A DNA stretch of 13,085 nt from Ktedonobacter sp. 13_1_20CM_4_53_11 (GTDB taxonomy: Bacteria; Chloroflexota; Ktedonobacteria; Ktedonobacterales; Ktedonobacteraceae): NCBI GenBank assembly GCA_001919995.1, contig MNIY01000110.1:1-13085 (forward strand), given 5' to 3'. Under the pieces are notes generated by a model that saw only the letters and a list, made by a program, of their open reading frames with translations, ran no database searches and had not been told where the DNA came from. Numbering within the stretch: position 1 is the first letter of the stretch; every line of letters begins with the position of its first letter. Both the position numbers and the translations under genes were made by a program. Of this stretch, positions 1 through 6,239 are shown piece by piece.

Positions 1-31
1 ATACCGTATTGAAAGGTTGTATGCGGCAACA

Positions 32-2434
32 ATGAAGATCTATAATACCTTGACTAAACGGATTGAAGAGATTGTTCCGATAGAAGATGGCAAGATCAAG
101 ATGTACTCGTGCGGTCCCACTGTGTACCGCTTCATCCATATTGGCAACCTGCGCACGTTTACGATGGCCGACTGGATCCGCCGTACTTTCGAATATCGAG
201 GCTTTCAGGTTTTGCACGTCAAAAATATTACCGATGTTGGTCATATGCGACAGGAGATGTTGGACCGCGGGGAGGACAAACTGGTGGCGCAGGCGCGAAA
301 AGAGGGGAAAACGTCGCTGCAGATCGCGCAGTTCTATACCGAGGCCTTCCACGCCGATGAAGCCAAGCTTGACATTTTGCCAGCGCAAATCTTCCCTCGC
401 GCCACCGAGCATGTCCCTGAGATGATTGCCATTATACAAGGGTTGCTGGCGAAGGGTATTGCTTACGAAGTTGGTGGGTATGTTTATTATGACATCAAGC
501 GTTTTCCGGGCTATGGGAAGCTCTCAGGGAATCAGCTTGAGAACATGCTGGGCGGTGTGCGCGAAGGGGTTGATGCAAATAAGCATAACCCCGAGGATTT
601 TCCACTGTGGAAACCGGCTGAGCAGGGGCGCGAGATGACCTGGGAGAGTCCGTGGGGACCTGGTTTTCCGGGGTGGCATATCGAGTGCAGCGCCATGTCG
701 ATCAAATACCTGGGCGAGCATTTTGACGTGCATACCGGTGGAGTGGACAATATATTTCCCCATCATGAAGATGAGATTGCCCAGAGCGAAGGCTTCACGG
801 GCCAACAGTTCGTCAATTATTGGGTTCACGCGCAGCACCTGCTGGCCGATGGGCAGAAAATGGCGAAATCCACCGGCAACGCCTATACCTGCGAAGAGAT
901 CGAGGTGCGCGGCTTTGATCCAATGGCGCTGCGGTATTTTTACACGACCGCGCTCTACCGGAGTCGCTTGAATTTTACCTTTCGCGCTCTGCAAGCGGCG
1001 CAAACCACTCTTGAGAGGTTGAGAGGGCTAGCCTACCGATTATTCACGCAGTCTGATAGAGAACGCGTTATCTCAGAGGAACCGCTGGCTGAACATTCCT
1101 GGAGTGATGCGTTCCTGGCAGAGGTTGAGAACGATTTGAATATGCCTCGCGCCATGTCCGTTGTATGGGAGATGCTGCGTTCAAAAGAGCTAGAACCTGT
1201 TGACAGGGTGCGTTTGCTGCTGGATTGGGATCGTATTCTCGGTTTTGACCTGAAGGGGTATCTGCTGAGTGAACGGCCACAAAAAAAGGCTGATCCGGAG
1301 AGCTACCTGACGTCGGTGCCTTCCAGTGTTGCGATGGAAGTACGCGAGCGCGGAAAGCTGCGTGCACATCGCGATTATGCACAGGCCGACCAGGTCAGAC
1401 AGGAACTTGGCTCGGCCGGCTATGCCCTGAGAGATACCACGCGTGGTACGCTGGTGCTACCCCGCCGGCCAGAGGATGAATTCACGGTGATTTCCAGCTC
1501 TGCTGATGTAGCGGATGCTACGCAGCTGCCCGACCTCTATGAATTTTCGGTGAACCTGCTGGCGCACAACAGTTGTGAAGATCTTAAGCGCTGTATTGAG
1601 AGTATTTGCCAGCACGCGTATGATCGGCATGTCGAACTGGTGATCATCGATAATGGCTCGACCGATGATACGCTGGCGTATCTCCAGCAGTTGGCGCGTG
1701 GTGGTGACCTGGTGGGAGCGAATGGGCAGCGAATTGCTTTGCACGTGCTTTTTGCCGATCACAACATGGGGTTTGCCGCCGGACGCAACGCGACTATGCG
1801 CGCCAGTCGAGGCCGTTTTATTATCCTTATGGACACCTCGATAGAGGTGACCGGGGATATCTGGGAGCCGTTAGAGAAGACGTTTGCTGACCCCAGTATA
1901 GGGGTCGCTGGACCATATGGGCTGGTTACCGATGACCTGCGCGAATTTCGTGAGGCGACGGGTCCAGATGTCGACGCGATAGAGGGATACTTGATGGCTT
2001 TCCGGCGCGAGATGTTGCCTGAAGTTGGTTGGATTGACGAGAAATTCCGCTTTTATCGCTTGATGGATATTTATTTCAGCTTCTTTTTCAAAACTTCTGG
2101 CTATCGCGCTGTTACCACTCAGATTGTGACCGAGCGAATTGAGAAGCATCCCCATCGCGAATGGTATAGCCTGAGCGAGGAAGAACGTGCGACCAAGAGT
2201 AAGAAAAATTATGACATCTTTCGCGCGCGCTGGCATCATGGCGAGAGCCTGCTGGTGGCGAACTTCAATCCCGAGCATTGGTGGCGCGGGCACGACCACG
2301 CGCATCACGTCGCGGGAGAGCATGCTCACACTGCGGAGGAATTGCCATCGCCTGGCGTGATGCATGCTCACGAACACCGGCACTGGCCAGACCATTCGCA
2401 TTCACACGCGCATTACCATGAAGCGTCCAGGTGA
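32..2434 (+). CDS. cysS: Cysteinyl-tRNA synthetase fused to a GT2 glycosyltransferase-like domain with His-rich tail
   Basis: The N-terminal ~478 residues form a complete class I cysteinyl-tRNA synthetase, which charges tRNA-Cys with cysteine in the cytoplasm. Visible hallmarks are the HIGH motif as HIGN (36-39), the zinc ligands C27, C219, H244 and E248, the KMSKS loop as KMAKS (276-280) and a helical anticodon-binding region ending near 475. CysRS normally stops at about 460-490 residues. Here the frame continues through a ~22-residue linker into a GT-A-type glycosyltransferase family 2 domain (about 501-735), with the nucleotide-binding loop DNGSTDD (540-546) and MDTSIE (600-605) where a DXD motif is expected. 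The end (749-800) carries 16 histidines in 52 residues, suggesting metal binding. The ATG at 32 was chosen because CysRS proteins begin M-x-(I/L)-YNTLT; a TTG at 17 would add five residues. An AAAGG lies 15 bases upstream. The CysRS call is firm. The function of the fused domains is unknown. Confidence 0.93.
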   Translation: MKIYNTLTKRIEEIVPIEDGKIKMYSCGPTVYRFIHIGNLRTFTMADWIRRTFEYRGFQVLHVKNITDVGHMRQEMLDRGEDKLVAQARKEGKTSLQIAQFYTEAFHADEAKLDILPAQIFPRATEHVPEMIAIIQGLLAKGIAYEVGGYVYYDIKRFPGYGKLSGNQLENMLGGVREGVDANKHNPEDFPLWKPAEQGREMTWESPWGPGFPGWHIECSAMSIKYLGEHFDVHTGGVDNIFPHHEDEIAQSEGFTGQQFVNYWVHAQHLLADGQKMAKSTGNAYTCEEIEVRGFDPMALRYFYTTALYRSRLNFTFRALQAAQTTLERLRGLAYRLFTQSDRERVISEEPLAEHSWSDAFLAEVENDLNMPRAMSVVWEMLRSKELEPVDRVRLLLDWDRILGFDLKGYLLSERPQKKADPESYLTSVPSSVAMEVRERGKLRAHRDYAQADQVRQELGSAGYALRDTTRGTLVLPRRPEDEFTVISSSADVADATQLPDLYEFSVNLLAHNSCEDLKRCIESICQHAYDRHVELVIIDNGSTDDTLAYLQQLARGGDLVGANGQRIALHVLFADHNMGFAAGRNATMRASRGRFIILMDTSIEVTGDIWEPLEKTFADPSIGVAGPYGLVTDDLREFREATGPDVDAIEGYLMAFRREMLPEVGWIDEKFRFYRLMDIYFSFFFKTSGYRAVTTQIVTERIEKHPHREWYSLSEEERATKSKKNYDIFRARWHHGESLLVANFNPEHWWRGHDHAHHVAGEHAHTAEELPSPGVMHAHEHRHWPDHSHSHAHYHEASR

Positions 2435-2485
2435 TGGCTGTTCTTGCGCCTCTCTTGTCGAAGCCTGAATATATTCGGTAAGCTA

Positions 2486-2495
2486 TGCTTATAAT
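2486..2495 (+). promoter_or_regulatory. Possible promoter for the Lon-domain gene (TATAAT box)
   Basis: A perfect TATAAT sits at 2490-2495, preceded by a TG at 2486-2487, one base off the ideal extended -10 position. No good -35 hexamer lies 16-18 bases upstream. It falls in the 104-base gap after the cysS fusion, about 44 bases before the ATG at 2539, so it fits a promoter for that gene. Confidence is limited by the missing -35. Confidence 0.4.
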
Positions 2496-2538
2496 ACACC
2501 TGGTGCTGGCGGTTTCTTACCAGAGGAGATTGATAAAG

Positions 2539-3198
2539 ATGGCTGCTAGAGCAAGCGAATTACCCTTGTTTCCGTTAAATGTAGTGCTCTTTCCAGGGGT
2601 GGTGCTGCCGCTGCATATCTTTGAGCCACGCTACCGTCAGATGATAGCCGACTGCCAGGAACAGACAACGCCCTTTGGTATTGTACTGGCGCGTCCTGAG
2701 AGTCAGCCTTTACTGGAAGAGCCCTACCCTGTTGGTACAATGGCAGAGATACGTGAACTGGATCGCCTGGAGGATGGACGCTACGTCCTGATGGCGGTTG
2801 GTGTGCAACGTTTCCGTATACTCAGCCAGCATCGCGAGAAGCCCTACCTCAGTGCGCTGGTCGAGCTATACGAGGATGTTGATGAACCAGCGGAGGACGT
2901 GGAGTTTCATTTCAAGCAGGCGTATAGCATGTTCGGTACGTATGTGGATTTGTTGTTAAAGGCTGCTAATGAGCAGGATAGGGATGTGCGCAATCATTTG
3001 CCAGGCAGACCGGAAGAGCTTTCTCACTTTATCGCCTATTTTTTAGATTTGCAGAATGAGCAGAAGCAGCACTTATTAGAACTTACCTCGACCCTGGAGC
3101 GTTTGAAAGAGGAGTTAGTCATATTGCGTCGAGAAGTGCCATTTATGCGGCAGATGCTTATCGGAAGTCAGAACGCTGATCACAATATATTGAATTAG
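2539..3198 (+). CDS. Stand-alone Lon N-terminal (substrate-binding) domain protein
   Basis: This 219-residue protein matches the family that carries only the Lon protease N-terminal (LAN) domain. The signature LFPLNVVLFPG (10-20) followed by LPLHIFEPRYR (23-33) is diagnostic, as is the later GTMAEI / VGVQRFRI core. There is no AAA+ ATPase and no Ser-Lys protease domain, so it is not Lon itself. The last third (about 140-219) is mainly helical and charged. Single-domain relatives are widespread in bacteria but their biochemical role is not settled; substrate or peptide recognition in proteostasis is only an inference. I chose the ATG at 2539 because an AGAGGAG (2522-2528) lies at proper spacing and the family motif begins soon after. 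An in-frame ATG at 2485 would add 18 residues without homology and overlaps the TATAAT box. The gene converges on the next gene with 26 bases between stops. Confidence 0.85.
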   Translation: MAARASELPLFPLNVVLFPGVVLPLHIFEPRYRQMIADCQEQTTPFGIVLARPESQPLLEEPYPVGTMAEIRELDRLEDGRYVLMAVGVQRFRILSQHREKPYLSALVELYEDVDEPAEDVEFHFKQAYSMFGTYVDLLLKAANEQDRDVRNHLPGRPEELSHFIAYFLDLQNEQKQHLLELTSTLERLKEELVILRREVPFMRQMLIGSQNADHNILN

Positions 3199-3224
3199 TC
3201 GACTGTAGGCATGTGGGTGATGGA

Positions 3225-3761
3225 TTATGGCTGGGGCGCCAATGTCTCAAACGTGATGAGTTGCTGGTTCTGCAGACGCTGGAGCGTGGTGTAGATCTCT
3301 TCAGGGCTACGCCTGATCAGTTGCGAGAGGTCGGAGACTGTTCTTCTGCCGTTGATGAGGAGGAAGATGGTACGATCGTAACGGGGAAGATTTGCCGCAG
3401 CATAGGTTTGCCCAAAAGTAGTGAGGGTTGCAATGGTCTTTTCGCTCACGGGCTGTGGAGAGCTATGCCCGTTGGTAGAGGGTGAAGGAGCGGGTGACTG
3501 TAAGCGTGCTTCAGTGGGCTGAAATGAGAAGTGTATCTCACCCCACGTATTTATCCAGGCCAGGAAAGGCTCAGTGGCATTTTCCCAGTATGAGCCCCTG
3601 TAAATATACAGTGGGCGGCCCAGTTCGATGGTGATCCTGGCAACCTCTTGACGCGTGTCTGCTGCGCGCCATATAGTGAGCACTCCGGTAGAACTGTAGA
3701 CTGAAAGTTGATCGATGACCACTGAGAGCGATGGCGCGGCATAGATACGTATATTATGCAC
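3225..3761 (-). CDS. DUF4388-like protein with C-terminal winged-helix-like segment
   Basis: This 178-residue protein starts at a GTG preceded by TGAGGT six bases upstream. The N-terminal part (about 10-82) resembles DUF4388, the PatA-type domain: a strand pattern TGVLTIW (25-31), ITIELGRPLYIYRG (43-56) and GEIHFSF (74-80). A Pro/Ser-rich linker follows (about 88-105). The C-terminal part (about 128-171) has the shape of a small winged-helix domain, with YDRTIFLLINGRRT, then SPEEIYTTLQRL and a closing QLITFE strand. DUF4388 proteins often occur near signalling or motility genes in other bacteria, but nothing here points to a partner. No signal peptide or membrane segment is visible. The domain match is by pattern memory, so moderately certain; a function cannot be assigned. 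Confidence 0.72.
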   Translation of the reverse strand: MHNIRIYAAPSLSVVIDQLSVYSSTGVLTIWRAADTRQEVARITIELGRPLYIYRGSYWENATEPFLAWINTWGEIHFSFQPTEARLQSPAPSPSTNGHSSPQPVSEKTIATLTTFGQTYAAANLPRYDRTIFLLINGRRTVSDLSQLIRRSPEEIYTTLQRLQNQQLITFETLAPQP

Positions 3762-3836
3762 GTGTTACCTCATAAGGTGTGTTTGCGGTTCCTGCTTCCA
3801 AAGAGGATGCAGTTAGCGTCTAAGTGGCTTTTCCGG

Positions 3837-3865
3837 ATTGTACGTACTTTGGATGCAAGAGTCAA
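3837..3865 (-). promoter_or_regulatory. Sigma-A-type promoter for the DUF4388-like gene
   Basis: Read on the minus strand there is TTGACT (3865-3860), a 17-base spacer and TACAAT (3842-3837): five of six matches in each hexamer at ideal spacing. Transcription would start near 3830 and give a leader of about 70 bases before the GTG at 3761. Confidence 0.65.
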
Positions 3866-3940
3866 GCACTTGTGCAGGCATCAGGACTTTGCGTTTCAAA
3901 ACCCTTATCTACGATTAGAAAAGGATAGGGAAAATCACCA

Positions 3941-4228
3941 ATGGCCGATTATGCGAGTTTTCGACAGCAATTGGATGCTGTACTGCGCACGCGGGATGTG
4001 AAGCAGGTACAGGATTTTCTTATTGCTGAAGGGCAATGGAGTGAGGGACAACCAGCCGATCCAGAGTTTGCGATGTGGATGATGATCGCGGGATCTCCTG
4101 GCTTGCGAGATCTGCACGCTCAGGCGCAAGCATGGTTAATGAGCCATGGCCACGAGGAAGAAGCAAAGATTTTCTCGCAGGGGAATAAACAGCCGCAAGG
4201 AAAGGGATCGAGGAAAAGGAGGAGGTGA
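3941..4228 (+). CDS. Small hypothetical protein with basic tail
   Basis: This 95-residue protein belongs to no family I recognise. It begins MADYASFRQQ, is predicted mostly helical through residue 80 and contains a short hydrophobic run MWMMIAG (45-51) too short to span a membrane. It ends in a strongly basic tail (about 83-95, finishing SRKRRR). AGGATAGGG (3922-3930) gives a reasonable ribosome site ten bases before the ATG. The frame has ordinary codon use for the region, and the gene sits between a divergent gene and a convergent hsp20 with a hairpin right after its stop, all of which support it being real. The basic tail may bind nucleic acid, but that is a guess. I saw no convincing promoter in the 179 bases upstream. 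Confidence 0.65.
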   Translation: MADYASFRQQLDAVLRTRDVKQVQDFLIAEGQWSEGQPADPEFAMWMMIAGSPGLRDLHAQAQAWLMSHGHEEEAKIFSQGNKQPQGKGSRKRRR

Positions 4229-4231
4229 TTG

Positions 4232-4262
4232 GGAGTGACCTGATATGCTACCAGGTCACTCC
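4232..4262. terminator. Perfect 11-bp hairpin between convergent genes
   Basis: GGAGTGACCTG (4232-4242) pairs exactly with CAGGTCACTCC (4252-4262) around a 9-base loop. It lies just after the stop of the small basic protein and 24 bases beyond the hsp20 stop, so it can serve both strands. Neither side has a proper T run, so it is either a weak intrinsic terminator or a transcript-end stabiliser. Confidence 0.6.
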
Positions 4263-4286
4263 TTCTCTTGAGTTAAGCGCTTTACA

Positions 4287-4727
4287 CTACTGCACGCTTA
4301 CCTTGATGGTGCGCGCTTTGGCATGTTCAGCCTTTGGCAGCCTCAAGGTCAATATACCATTGCTGGTGGAGGCCTCAACGCCCTCTGAATTTATTGGGGA
4401 AGGAAGTGTAAAAGATTGCTGGTACTGGCCGGTTTGTAAACCATGCCAGTGGGAGGTAGCATTTTCGGGAACCTCGACTTTCGTCTCCCACTTCAGGCTT
4501 ACCGTGTCCTGTTGTACGGTAATCTCAACATCCTCTGGCTTTACACCTGGCATGGGAACCTGGAGGATAAAACCTTCGGGTGTCTCAAACAGATTCGTTC
4601 CTACACCGCGTCCGCCAAACTGTCCAAATGTGCGAGGAGAGATAAAGCTATCCTCAAAGAGGCGGTCCATTGCCTCGCGTAGTGAAACTGCTTCGCTGAA
4701 CGGGTTGTAACGTGTAACATTTGCCAT
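4287..4727 (-). CDS. Hsp20/alpha-crystallin small heat-shock protein
   Basis: This 146-residue protein is a small heat-shock chaperone, an ATP-independent holdase that binds unfolding proteins. A short N-terminal arm (1-42) begins NPFSEAVSLREAMDRLFED, typical of the bacterial class A group. The alpha-crystallin domain covers about 43-138, with the hallmark NGILTLRLPKAE (123-134). The C-terminal IKV (141-143) fits the I-x-I/V anchor used in oligomer assembly. The length is normal for the family. AGGAG on the minus strand lies about nine bases before the ATG. The gene is divergent from tyrS across 187 bases that hold an inverted repeat overlapping its likely promoter, so regulated, perhaps heat-induced, expression is plausible. 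The family assignment is secure. Confidence 0.95.
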   Translation of the reverse strand: MANVTRYNPFSEAVSLREAMDRLFEDSFISPRTFGQFGGRGVGTNLFETPEGFILQVPMPGVKPEDVEITVQQDTVSLKWETKVEVPENATSHWHGLQTGQYQQSFTLPSPINSEGVEASTSNGILTLRLPKAEHAKARTIKVSVQ

Positions 4728-4804
4728 AGGTGTTTCTCCTTTTTTCTTTTATTGAGGACGGGTGCCAGTTCGTTAGAAATGCGTTTACGATATGTAAGAA
4801 ATAT

Positions 4805-4833
4805 GTTAGAAAGTTTGATAGCAGGCACATCAA
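4805..4833 (-). promoter_or_regulatory. Candidate hsp20 promoter
   Basis: On the minus strand TTGATG (4833-4828) is followed by a 17-base spacer and TCTAAC (4810-4805), four of six matches in each box. It is the best sigma-A-like arrangement I found before hsp20, and its -35 box lies inside an inverted repeat. Alternative -10-like sequences exist nearby, so the exact boxes are uncertain. Confidence 0.35.
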
Positions 4834-4834
4834 A
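4814..4834. promoter_or_regulatory. Inverted repeat TTTGAT-N9-ATCAAA, possible operator
   Basis: TTTGAT (4814-4819) and ATCAAA (4829-4834) form a perfect 6-base inverted repeat with a 9-base spacer. The same AAAGTTT heptamer also covers part of each arm (4811-4817 and 4832-4838). The repeat overlaps the proposed hsp20 -35 region and lies about ten bases upstream of the tyrS -35. The spacer length matches that of the HrcA CIRCE operator, but the arm sequence does not. Repressor binding is inferred from position and symmetry only. Confidence 0.35.
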
Positions 4835-4843
4835 GTTTACCAC

Positions 4844-4872
4844 TCGACGGCTGGCGCTGATTCTGCTACAAT
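4844..4872 (+). promoter_or_regulatory. Extended -10 promoter for tyrS
   Basis: TCGACG (4844-4849, four of six matches) is followed by a 17-base spacer and TACAAT (4867-4872), with the extended -10 TG at 4864-4865. The start point would be near 4879, leaving only about 36 untranslated bases before the GTG at 4915. This is too short for a T-box leader. Confidence 0.6.
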
Positions 4873-4914
4873 GCTCAGGAGAAATAAAGATACCTATCAG
4901 GGAGGAAGCGAGTC

Positions 4915-6150
4915 GTGACGGTGATACAACGACCAACACAAGAACAGATCCAGCATGTCTTGACGCGAGGTGTAGAACAGATCGTCAAGGAAGACGAACT
5001 GCGCCGCCTGCTATTGGAAGGGAATAAAGGGGAGCCTCTGCGTATCAAGCTCGGCGTGGATCCAACGCACTACGAATTGACGATTGGCCATGCCGTGGTC
5101 TTTCGCAAGCTGCGCCAGTTCCAACAAATGGGCCACAAGGCTGTTGTCGTCATCGGTGACTGGACTGCTCGCCTGGGTGATCCAAGTGATCGTTTAGAAG
5201 CGCGTAAACCGCTTACGGCGGAGCAAGTCAAGGCAAATGCTGAAACGTACTTTGACCAGTTTTTCAGGATCGTTGATCGCGATTTGACCGAGGTACACTA
5301 TCAAACCGAGTGGTTTGACAAGTTTGACCTGGGTGACGCCATCAAACTGCTCAGCCTTAAAACTGTGGCCCAGATGCTCGAGCGAGATGATTTTGCCAAT
5401 CGCTACAAAAGTGGTATGGAGATTTATCTCTCTGAATTTATGTACCCGTTATTGCAGGGGTATGACTCGGTCATGCTGCGCTCAGATGTGGAAATTGGCG
5501 GCACGGATCAGACCTTCAACTTGCTGGTTGGGCGCGAACTACAGCCGGTCTTTGGGCAGCCCCCGCAGCAGATTCTGACCGTGGAGCTGATCGTTGGGCT
5601 GGATGGCTATAAAAAGATGGGTAAGTCCCTGAGCAATTATATTGCCATCACGGCGCCCCCTCACGAGATGTTTGGGAAGCTCATGTCGCTGCCGGATCAC
5701 GCGATGATGAGCTACTTTGAGACGTTGACGGATGTTCCGCAGGCTGAACTGGATGAACTGCGCCGTAAGATGGCTGAGGGCTCGATAAATCCCAGGGATG
5801 TCAAGCTGCGCATGGCACGTGAAATTGTCACCGAATTTCATGATGCTGCGGCAGCACGGGAGGCCGAGGAGGCTTTTATCCGCCAGTTTTCTGAGCGCAA
5901 ACTGCCAACTGATATTCCTACTTACCGGCTGAGCGAGCCTACGAACATTATCACGCTTATGGTTGATGCTAAGCTGGCGGGCAGTAAAAGTGAAGCCAGG
6001 CGCATTGTGCAGCAGGGCGGCGTCTCATTTTTCCCGGACGGAGAGACAGGGGAGGCGGTGCGCGTGAACGATGTCAATTTTATTGTGCCGGTGCTGGACG
6101 GTGCAATACTCAAAGTGGGCAAATTGCATTACATCAAGATCAAAGGGTAG
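4915..6150 (+). CDS. tyrS: Tyrosyl-tRNA synthetase
   Basis: This 411-residue class I synthetase attaches tyrosine to tRNA-Tyr. The HIGH motif is present as TIGH (56-59) within DPTHYELTIGHAVV. YPLLQGYD (177-184) and GGTDQTFN (195-202) are the tyrosine and adenylate-site motifs that separate TyrRS from TrpRS. The KMSKS loop reads KMGKS (234-238), the form seen in the TyrZ-like branch rather than the KFGKT of E. coli TyrS. The C-terminal region (about 340-408) is an S4 RNA-binding domain. The length is normal and no part is missing. Translation starts at a GTG with GGGAGGA (4900-4906) nine bases upstream. The gene has its own promoter and ends at a strong hairpin, so it is probably monocistronic. 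The function is certain; the branch assignment is by motif only. Confidence 0.97.
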   Translation: MTVIQRPTQEQIQHVLTRGVEQIVKEDELRRLLLEGNKGEPLRIKLGVDPTHYELTIGHAVVFRKLRQFQQMGHKAVVVIGDWTARLGDPSDRLEARKPLTAEQVKANAETYFDQFFRIVDRDLTEVHYQTEWFDKFDLGDAIKLLSLKTVAQMLERDDFANRYKSGMEIYLSEFMYPLLQGYDSVMLRSDVEIGGTDQTFNLLVGRELQPVFGQPPQQILTVELIVGLDGYKKMGKSLSNYIAITAPPHEMFGKLMSLPDHAMMSYFETLTDVPQAELDELRRKMAEGSINPRDVKLRMAREIVTEFHDAAAAREAEEAFIRQFSERKLPTDIPTYRLSEPTNIITLMVDAKLAGSKSEARRIVQQGGVSFFPDGETGEAVRVNDVNFIVPVLDGAILKVGKLHYIKIKG

Positions 6151-6186
6151 GGAATGGCACCCCGAAACCTGGAGGGGTGCCATTTC
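6151..6186 (+). terminator. Hairpin after tyrS
   Basis: AATGGCACCCC (6153-6163) pairs perfectly with GGGGTGCCATT (6174-6184), and two more outer pairs (one G-U) extend the stem to 13. The loop is ten bases. TCGTTATT follows, only moderately T-rich. Its place immediately after the tyrS stop supports a terminator. Confidence 0.65.
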
Positions 6187-6199
6187 GTTATTCCTCATG

Positions 6200-6208
6200 T
6201 GTTTTAAT
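6200..6208 (+). promoter_or_regulatory. Possible extended -10 promoter for mtnP
   Basis: TG-T-TTTAAT (6200-6208) matches an extended -10 element between the tyrS hairpin and the mtnP start, about 31 bases before the ATG. No useful -35 is present. A promoter is expected here because a terminator-like hairpin separates the two genes, but the sequence match is modest. Confidence 0.3.
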
Positions 6209-6239
6209 CGCATGGAGCGCTTGGAAGGAGGGAGTAGGA

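Noticed and set aside
524..1003. 159-codon minus-strand frame opposite cysS
   Set aside because: It mirrors conserved CysRS sequence including the zinc and KMSKS regions; no independent support.
3756..4001. 81-codon frame across the start of the small basic protein
   Set aside because: It overlaps the promoter and start of the divergent DUF4388-like gene and lacks a ribosome site; the 3941-4228 frame explains the region better.
4225..4710. 161-codon plus-strand frame opposite hsp20
   Set aside because: It is the antisense shadow of a clear Hsp20 gene.
4728..4870. CIRCE (HrcA) element upstream of hsp20
   Set aside because: The arms TTTGAT/ATCAAA do not resemble TTAGCACTC/GAGTGCTAA; only the 9-base spacing agrees.
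4873..4914. T-box or other riboswitch before tyrS
   Set aside because: The predicted leader is only about 36 bases, with no room for a specifier stem or antiterminator.
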